A DNA stretch of 64,000 bases, taken from Nocardia mexicana NBRC 108244. GTDB taxonomy: Bacteria > Actinomycetota > Actinomycetes > Mycobacteriales > Mycobacteriaceae. Where the stretch lies: positions 1 to 64,000 of the forward strand of contig NZ_BDBV01000018.1 in assembly GCF_001613165.1 (NCBI RefSeq), written 5' to 3'. This document shows positions 58,360-64,000 of the stretch, one piece after another. The notes under the pieces were generated by a model. That model did no database searches. It saw only the letters and a program-made list of their open reading frames with translations, and was not told where the DNA came from. Position numbers and translations under genes: made by a program. Every line of letters begins with the position of its first letter. The stretch's first letter is position 1.

Positions 58360-59808
58360 GTGGCGAGACGCCAGGTGATCACGGCGCTGGCCGTCTGGGC
58401 ACTGGTAGCCACGCTGCTCGCCGGTTGCGCCATGACCACCGACGGCCGGGCGGTATCGATCTACGACGATCCCTTCAAGGTGGCCGGACTTCCCACCACC
58501 GATGGGCCGAGCGGCCCGCGCCAGGGCGTCCCCGACACCCCGATGAGCGCCGTCGGCGGCGACAACGGCGAGATCGACAAGCTGGCGCTGAACGCCCTCG
58601 ACGATATCCAAAACTATTGGCAGGGCGAGTATCACAACGAATTCGAGGGTCAGTTCGCGCCGGTCACCAAGTTCCACTCCTGGAGCGCCAAAGCGCCGAA
58701 GACCCAAGAGGGCGAGTTCTGCAAGGAGACCACCTACCGCCTGGTGAACGCCGCCTACTGCCGCCTGGACAACTCGGTCGGCTGGGATCGCGGCGTACTG
58801 CTGCCGATGATGCAGGACAGCTTCGGGAAGATGGCGGTGGTGATGGTGCTGGCCCACGAGTACGGGCACGCCGTCCAGACCATGGCGCGCATGGTGGGCC
58901 CGAAGGATCCGGTCCTGGTCAAGGAGCAGCAGGCCGACTGTTTCGCGGGGGCGTTCATGCGGCACGTGGCCGAGGACAAGGCGCCGCACTTCACCATCAA
59001 CACCTCCGAGGGCCTCAACAACGTGCTCGCCGCGACGGTGGCGATCCGCGACGCCAATCCGGAGGATCCCGAGGCCGTGCACGGTTCGGCGTTCGAGCGC
59101 GTGACCGCCGTGCAGATCGGCTTCACCGACGGGCCCAAGGGCTGCAAGTCGATCGATATGAAGGACGTCAACCAGCGCCGCAAGAATCTGCCGCAGTCCT
59201 ACAGCCAGTACGACGACAATCAGGGCGAACTGCAGATCACCAAGGACAGCCTCACCGAGCTGAGCAAGGCGATGTCGTCGATCATGCCGGTCCCGCACGC
59301 CCCGGCCTACGACTATCACGGGGCCCAGCTGAACTGCCGCAACGGCGCCGACACCGTGCCGGTCACCTACTGTCCGGCGACCAACACCATCGGCACCGAC
59401 GTGCCCGCCCTCGCCGAGCGCGGCGTCGCGAACACCGAAGAGCAGGACGGCTTTCCGACCCGCGTCGGCGGTGACTACAACGCCTACGTGGTGTTCGTGT
59501 CGCGCTATGCGCTCGCGGTGCAGAACAACGCCCGCCAGGCCCTCACCGGCGCCAAGACCGGCCTCCGGGCCGCCTGCCTGTCCGGGGTGATCACCGCGCG
59601 GCTCGCCGACGAGAACCGCTCGCCCACCCAGGGCGATATCGCCCTGTCCCCCGGCGATCTCGACAAGGCGGTCTCGGGCCTGCTCACCGACGGCCTGGCC
59701 GCCAGCGACGTCGAGGGCAATACGGTCCCCAGCGGCTTCTCCCGCGTGGACGCCTTCCGGGCGGGCGTCCTCGGCAACCAGCAAACCTGCGAATCCCGCT
59801 ACTCCTGA
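58360..59808 (+). CDS. neutral zinc metallopeptidase lipoprotein
   Basis: A 482-residue exported peptidase of the YpfJ/neutral zinc metallopeptidase group. The N-terminal signal (VITALAVWALVATLLAGC) ends in the lipobox LAGC, so it is lipid-anchored outside. The zinc motif HEYGH lies at residues 166-170 and is followed by EQQADCFAGAFM, which holds the further ligand region. GGGGAGGGA places the GTG at 58360; the GTG at 58354 is too close to it. It is divergent from the FHA-ABC gene. The substrate is unknown. Confidence 0.88.
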   Translation: MARRQVITALAVWALVATLLAGCAMTTDGRAVSIYDDPFKVAGLPTTDGPSGPRQGVPDTPMSAVGGDNGEIDKLALNALDDIQNYWQGEYHNEFEGQFAPVTKFHSWSAKAPKTQEGEFCKETTYRLVNAAYCRLDNSVGWDRGVLLPMMQDSFGKMAVVMVLAHEYGHAVQTMARMVGPKDPVLVKEQQADCFAGAFMRHVAEDKAPHFTINTSEGLNNVLAATVAIRDANPEDPEAVHGSAFERVTAVQIGFTDGPKGCKSIDMKDVNQRRKNLPQSYSQYDDNQGELQITKDSLTELSKAMSSIMPVPHAPAYDYHGAQLNCRNGADTVPVTYCPATNTIGTDVPALAERGVANTEEQDGFPTRVGGDYNAYVVFVSRYALAVQNNARQALTGAKTGLRAACLSGVITARLADENRSPTQGDIALSPGDLDKAVSGLLTDGLAASDVEGNTVPSGFSRVDAFRAGVLGNQQTCESRYS

Positions 59809-59992
59809 CCGGCCACCGGACTTCTCGCACCCTCGGCATGACCACGCACCCCGTGCAGGGAGTGCGGGAACACGCGCGGGGTGCGGGAGACGGGGGTGCT
59901 CACTCGGCGCGCCGGAGGCGGGTGCGTGGCGAGGACATGGCGTGTGGGCGAGAGTGTAGGAGTTGATCTTCGGACTCGTGGGAGGCGGAACC

Positions 59993-60280
59993 ATGGGTGA
60001 GCCCACGCAGGATGTACCCGAGCAATCGATTCCCGTGCGGCGGCGCGGGCCCGTGCTGTGGCTGCTGGTACTGCCGGGGCTGCTCTACTGTCTGGCGCCG
60101 TTCGTGGCCGACCGGATCGAGCCGCGAATCTTCGGGATTCCGTTCCTGATCTGCTATCTGCTGGCGGTGACGGTCCTGACCGGGCCGATCGTGGCGCTGG
60201 TGGCCCGCTTCGACCCCGCATACCGCAGCGGCGCCGCGGAATTCGTTCCGGCCGACGAGAACCCGGCGGAGCCGTCGTGA
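59993..60280 (+). CDS. DUF3311 family small membrane protein
   Basis: A 95-residue protein with two membrane helices (PVLWLLVLPGLLYCLAPF; IFGIPFLICYLLAVTVLTG) and a short C-terminal tail. GGAGG lies 7 nt before the ATG at 59993. Its stop overlaps the GTG of the sodium symporter gene (GTGA). DUF3311 proteins are nearly always encoded directly before SSS-family permeases and are thought to be a small partner subunit. Confidence 0.9.
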   Translation: MGEPTQDVPEQSIPVRRRGPVLWLLVLPGLLYCLAPFVADRIEPRIFGIPFLICYLLAVTVLTGPIVALVARFDPAYRSGAAEFVPADENPAEPS

Positions 60281-61758
60281 CCTCGGCCGCGGCGGTGGCG
60301 GTCGCGCTGTTCGCCGTCGCGATGGCCGCGACGGTCGCGATCGGGGTGCTGTCCGGCCGGGGCCGGGAACGCTCGATGGCGGAGTGGTCGGTATCCGGGC
60401 GCGGGCTGGGCACGGTGTTCGTGCTGCTGCTCATGGCGGGCGAGTCGTATACGAGCTTCTCGTTCCTCGGCGCCGCCGGATGGTCGTACAAATACGGCGT
60501 CCCCATCTTCTATCTGATCGCGTACCTGAGCACCGGACTCGTCGTCGCCTACTTCGTCGCCCCGCTGATCTGGACCTATTGCGCCCGGCACCATCTGGTG
60601 TCGATCGCCGACATCGCCGAGCACCGCTTCTCCTCGCGCCGCCTCGGCATCGTCGTCGCCGTCGTCTGCACCGTATTCCTGATTCCCTACGTGCAGCTGC
60701 AGATCCAGGGCATGGGCGTGGTCGTCAACGCCATGTCCTACGGCGCGATCGATCTGAAGGTGGCCGCCGTGGTGTCGTTCGTCGTGGCCGAGGCGTTCAT
60801 CCTCGCGTCGGGCCTGCGCGGCTCGGCCTGGGTGAGCGTGCTGAAGGACGGGCTCGCGGTGCTGGCGGTGCTGTTCCTGGCGATCTACGTGCCCTGGCAC
60901 TACTTCGACGGTCCCGGCGAACTGCTGGATCGTCTCGTCGCGGAGAAGCCGCAGTGGCTGACCTTCCCGGGCGCGGGCGGGGGCACGTTCGGTGCGGCCT
61001 GGTTCGTCTCGACGATCCTGCTGAACGTGGCGACCATCTGCATCTTCCCGACCACCGTCGCCGGATACCTGTCGGCCGCCGGACCCACCCCGCTGCGCCG
61101 CAATTCGATGCTGCTGCCCTGGTATCAGCTGCTGCTGTGCATCCCGATGTTCATCGGCGCCGCCGCGCTGTTCGTGGTGCCCGCGCTGTCGAATCCGGAT
61201 CTGGCCCTGTTCGAGCTGGTCACCGACTCGCTGCCGCCCGCGGTGGTGGCGGTGATCGGAATCGCGGGGGCGCTGTCGGCGATCGTGCCGATGAGCGTGT
61301 TCCTGGTGTCGATCGGAACGCTGTGGGGCCGCACCATTCTCGGCGGTGGCCTGCACGGGACGCGGCGGGCCGACGGCATCACCGATCGCGGGCAGCGCGG
61401 CCGGTCGCAGCTGGTCTGCTTCGTCGTGGGCGCGCTGGCGCTGGCGGGAGCGCTGATCTACCCGAGTGCGCTGGTCGATCTGTCGGTGCTGTCCTACGAG
61501 GGCATCGCGCAACTGCTGCCCGCCGTGCTGGTCGGGCTGTACTGGCGGCGACTGACGGCGGGCGGCGTCACGGCCGGGCTGCTGGTGGGCACCGCGATCG
61601 TGCTGATCCTGCACGCCCTGGGCCGCGACCCGCTGTTCGGGGTGAACGGCGGGCTCATCGCGCTGGTCGCCAATCTGGCCGTTGCCGTGGTCGTTTCGCT
61701 GGTCACCGGGACCGCTGACCGGGTACCGCCAGTCGGAGCACTCTCCGCCTCGCAGTGA
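60277..61758 (+). CDS. sodium:solute symporter (SSS) family permease
   Basis: A 493-residue permease with 13 or so membrane helices (for example VAVALFAVAMAATVAIGVL, AVVSFVVAEAFILASGL). Family landmarks are the early AEWSVSGRGLGTVFVLLLMAGE and the sodium-site region GIAGALSAIVPMSVFLVS. Members paired with DUF3311 usually carry monocarboxylates or related organic acids. It starts at the GTG at 60277, translationally coupled to the DUF3311 gene. The substrate is unknown. Confidence 0.9.
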   Translation: MTSAAAVAVALFAVAMAATVAIGVLSGRGRERSMAEWSVSGRGLGTVFVLLLMAGESYTSFSFLGAAGWSYKYGVPIFYLIAYLSTGLVVAYFVAPLIWTYCARHHLVSIADIAEHRFSSRRLGIVVAVVCTVFLIPYVQLQIQGMGVVVNAMSYGAIDLKVAAVVSFVVAEAFILASGLRGSAWVSVLKDGLAVLAVLFLAIYVPWHYFDGPGELLDRLVAEKPQWLTFPGAGGGTFGAAWFVSTILLNVATICIFPTTVAGYLSAAGPTPLRRNSMLLPWYQLLLCIPMFIGAAALFVVPALSNPDLALFELVTDSLPPAVVAVIGIAGALSAIVPMSVFLVSIGTLWGRTILGGGLHGTRRADGITDRGQRGRSQLVCFVVGALALAGALIYPSALVDLSVLSYEGIAQLLPAVLVGLYWRRLTAGGVTAGLLVGTAIVLILHALGRDPLFGVNGGLIALVANLAVAVVVSLVTGTADRVPPVGALSASQ

Positions 61759-61836
61759 GGCGAGCGGACGCGACGCTCGGCTGCAGCGCACGTCGGCACG
61801 GTTGACCGGGCCCGCACCTCGGGGCATGGTTGGGCG

Positions 61837-62799
61837 ATGAGCAGCGAAGAGTCACGCGGGGGCGTGACGCTGACCAATCTCGACAAGCCGTTGTTCGACG
61901 GTGCGGACGCCACCAAGCGCGACCTCGTCGACTATCTCGAATTCGTCGGCGACCGCATGGTGCGCGGGCTGCGCGACCGGCCGCTCTCGGTGGTGCGCAT
62001 CCGGCCCGGGCAGGAGCCGTTCATGCAGAAGAATCTGCCCAAGTACACCCCGGAGTGGGTGGCGCGGGTGACGATGTGGGCCGAGAGTTCGCGGCGCGAG
62101 GTGACCTACGCCCTCTGCGACGACGTCCGCACGCTGCTGTGGTTCGGCAATCAGCGTGCGATCGAATACCACCCCTTGCTGCTGCTCACCGACCACACCG
62201 CCGGGCCCACCCACCTCGTGCTCGACCTCGATCCCCCGTCCGGCCAACACTTCCGGCAGGCCGTGGCGGCCGCCCGTCTCATCAAGGAGGCCCTGGGCAA
62301 CGACGGCCTGGCGGGCGCGGTGAAGACCAGCGGCGCCAAGGGCCTGCACGTCTTCGTTCCGGTCGAACCGGGCATCGCGATCGAGGACGCCGCGGCCGCC
62401 ACCCGCGCCGTCGCCGCCCGCGCCGAACGGATCGACCCCGACCTGGCCACCACCGCGTTCATCCGAGAGGACCGCGGCGGCAAGGTCTTCCTCGATTCCA
62501 CGCGGTCCGGCGGAGCCACCGTGGTCGCGGCCTACAGCCCCCGCGTGCGCCCCGGGGCGCCGGTGTCGTTCCCGCTGTCGTGGACCGAGCTCGACGACGT
62601 CGTTCCGGGCGATTTCACGATCCATACGGCGGCAGCGCAACTCGCGGACCGGGACCCGTGGCGCGACGAGATGCCCGCGCCGCAGGCACTTCCGGCCGAT
62701 CTGGTCGAGGAGGGCCACACCATCCCCATCGCGCGGGTGCAGGCCATGCACGAGGGGAAGCGCCGCGCCCGCGCACGCCGTGCCGCCGAGGACTCTTGA
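61837..62799 (+). CDS. stand-alone LigD-type polymerase/primase domain protein
   Basis: A 320-residue archaeo-eukaryotic primase-like polymerase matching the polymerase domain of LigD, without ligase or nuclease domains. The metal-binding pair is Asp130 and Asp132 in LVLDLDPPSG. SGAKGLHVFVPV (the nucleotide-binding strand) and the later FLDSTRSGGATVVAAYSPR are also typical. Such proteins (PrimPol/Pol-type, as Rv3730c and Rv0269c) fill gaps with ribonucleotides in repair or end joining. It starts at the ATG at 61837, with GTTGGG upstream. Partner Ku or ligase genes are not in the window. Confidence 0.92.
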   Translation: MSSEESRGGVTLTNLDKPLFDGADATKRDLVDYLEFVGDRMVRGLRDRPLSVVRIRPGQEPFMQKNLPKYTPEWVARVTMWAESSRREVTYALCDDVRTLLWFGNQRAIEYHPLLLLTDHTAGPTHLVLDLDPPSGQHFRQAVAAARLIKEALGNDGLAGAVKTSGAKGLHVFVPVEPGIAIEDAAAATRAVAARAERIDPDLATTAFIREDRGGKVFLDSTRSGGATVVAAYSPRVRPGAPVSFPLSWTELDDVVPGDFTIHTAAAQLADRDPWRDEMPAPQALPADLVEEGHTIPIARVQAMHEGKRRARARRAAEDS

Positions 62800-63575
62800 C
62801 GGGCCGACGAATACGGACCGAACGGTACGTATCGTGCGCGGAACGGCCACTCTCCCAAACTAATCCGGTGACCAGTATGTAATCGGGGCTAATAAAAACT
62901 TGCATCACGGTTTGAGTGACTATTTACTGGGTAATTGCCACAGCGTGCGCGAGCATCGCCCGCCAGAACTGGCGGAGCGCAACCATGAGGAGCGCGGCAT
63001 GTTCGATATTGCCTACCGTCGAGCCCAGCTCGATGAGGATACGCAACGCATTACACCAATGCCGGTCGACGGCGAATCCGACAGTGCACAACGCGTCGGG
63101 GAATTCCGCACGGAACCGGCAATTCACACATCGGAGACGGCTGAAAAGCTGTTGACTTAGCGACGTCTCACCGATGTCGGGTCAAATGACCTTCGCAGAA
63201 AGTATGTCTATAACGCGGAATTCCGACCGTTCCACAACGGCCGGTGGTTCGCGGTTGCCAGCACATGAATAATTCCCGACGACCGGAGGGCAGTGCGGTG
63301 AATGCTGAGAAGGCCCGAAGCCTGCAGCACCGACCGTGAAAGAATCATCACAGCCGTCGCCTGCTGCAGAGGCGGATCTCTGGCTGACGCAATATCGCGA
63401 TTGTGGCTGTGAACCAGTGGGATTGACGCCGGACAAAGCTCGATTCGTGCGCACGGTGCACGCCGGCCATGGTCCCGGATGCCACCAATACCTGGCCGCT
63501 GCGGCCTTTTTGAGCACAGTGGTCGATACAGCGAACGACTCGGTCACAACTCCACACCATCGAGGAGGAAGTACC
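62800..63575. other. gene-poor, lower-GC stretch
   Basis: 776 bp without a convincing gene. GC falls noticeably from about 62860 to 63300 (for example CTAATAAAAACTTGC near 62890). An 86-codon frame at 62900-63160 starts with TTG, has no ribosome site and resembles nothing I know. The region could hold remnants of transferred DNA and the promoter of the glycosyltransferase. Confidence 0.45.
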
Positions 63576-64000
63576 ATGAGCAGTACCCAGTCCGGCACGG
63601 ATTCGATCCTTCACCAGCTCCGCGGATCCGGCTCGCCGCTGCACATCGTGATGGTCGCACCCCCGTACTTCGAGGTACCACCGGCCGGTTACGGCGGTGT
63701 CGAAGCAGTGGTCGCCCAGCTCGCCGATGCGCTCGTCGACTGCGGACACCGGGTCACGCTGCTGGGTGCGGGTCGTTCCGGGACCAAGGCCAATTTCGTG
63801 CGAGTGTGGGACGACATTCTCGCGGACCGGCTCGGCGATCCTTTCCCCGAGGTCCTGAATGCACTCAAGGTCCGCCGCATCATCACTGAGATCGCGCAGC
63901 ACGACCGAATAGACATCGTGCACGATCACACCTTCGCGGGACCGCTGAATGCCCCGATGTACAAGGAGCTCGGCATTCCGTCGGTGGTGACCGTGCACGG
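63576..64000 (+). CDS. glycosyltransferase family 4 (partial, runs off the end)
   Basis: The first 141 codons of a GT-B fold glycosyltransferase. The N-terminal domain starts HIVMVAPPYFEVPPAGYGG, the typical GT4 opening with the glycine-rich acceptor loop. VEAVVAQLADALVDCGHRVTLLG and DIVHDHTFAGPLNAPMYKEL follow. GAGGAGGAA lies just before the ATG at 63576. The donor-binding C-terminal domain lies beyond the window, so the sugar and acceptor cannot be judged. Confidence 0.9.
   Translation, partial: MSSTQSGTDSILHQLRGSGSPLHIVMVAPPYFEVPPAGYGGVEAVVAQLADALVDCGHRVTLLGAGRSGTKANFVRVWDDILADRLGDPFPEVLNALKVRRIITEIAQHDRIDIVHDHTFAGPLNAPMYKELGIPSVVTVH

Noticed and set aside
62900..63160. 86-codon plus-strand frame before the glycosyltransferase
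   Set aside because: TTG start, no ribosome site, no recognisable similarity, in a region of shifted base composition.

Overview
The window reads as one contig of a high-GC mycolic-acid actinomycete, most likely a Nocardia or a close relative. Gene content and order match the block that runs in Mycobacterium tuberculosis from guaB2/rsdA/sigD/whiB3/groEL1-groES through tsaD-rimI-tsaB-tsaE-alr and nnrD to glmS, glmM, rpsI and rplM (comparison from memory, no search run). Coding is dense on both strands, and GTG starts and 1-4 nt overlaps are common.

Layout. 1-7.9 kb: guaB, a DUF5319 gene, the sigma-D/anti-sigma-D pair, a Rv3415c-like gene, whiB3, and a SigK-type sigma factor with an unusually short anti-sigma partner. 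7.9-12 kb: groEL1-groES under a CIRCE-like operator, and a membrane-anchored Hsp70-like gene. 12-17.3 kb: the tRNA t6A genes tsaD, tsaB and tsaE with rimI, an alpha/beta hydrolase and alanine racemase. 17.4-27 kb: a more variable stretch with an SDR, an 18/20-bp tandem repeat array, nnrD, a cupredoxin lipoprotein, a MarR/MFS pair, ilvD with a divergent MmyB-type regulator, and a small secreted lytic transglycosylase. 27.4-30.4 kb: glmS and an alpha/beta hydrolase-fold protein that lacks the nucleophile serine.

30.5-41.4 kb is the most unusual part: a type VII (WXG100) polymorphic-toxin locus. A WXG100 gene is followed by one uninterrupted 3058-codon frame. It holds a WXG100-like N-terminus, a very long Gly/Ser/Thr/Pro tract, and three different toxin domains in tandem: an ADP-ribosyltransferase, a papain-fold (Tox-PL/glutamine deamidase-like) domain and a zinc deaminase. 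Candidate immunity genes for the first two toxins lie inside this frame, in the +1 register. The third toxin is followed by a SUKH immunity gene in normal order. A duplicated-domain protein of unknown function follows. 41.5-44.4 kb has EspC-like and Pro-rich type VII substrates on the other strand. A second, similarly built EspC operon lies at 47.9-50.5 kb next to glmM. Between them are a PspC protein, an ABC-F ATPase, a small membrane protein and a methyltransferase.

50.7-64 kb: glmM, rpsI, rplM, a frameshifted Hsp70-like/type VII-associated gene, an Rv1747-like FHA-ABC exporter, a zinc metallopeptidase lipoprotein, a DUF3311/sodium symporter pair, a stand-alone LigD-type polymerase domain, an apparently gene-poor 0.8 kb, and the start of a GT4 glycosyltransferase that runs off the end. 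No tRNA, rRNA, CRISPR array or insertion sequence was recognised. No core type VII secretion genes (eccB/C/D, mycP) are present, so the machinery for these substrates must lie elsewhere.
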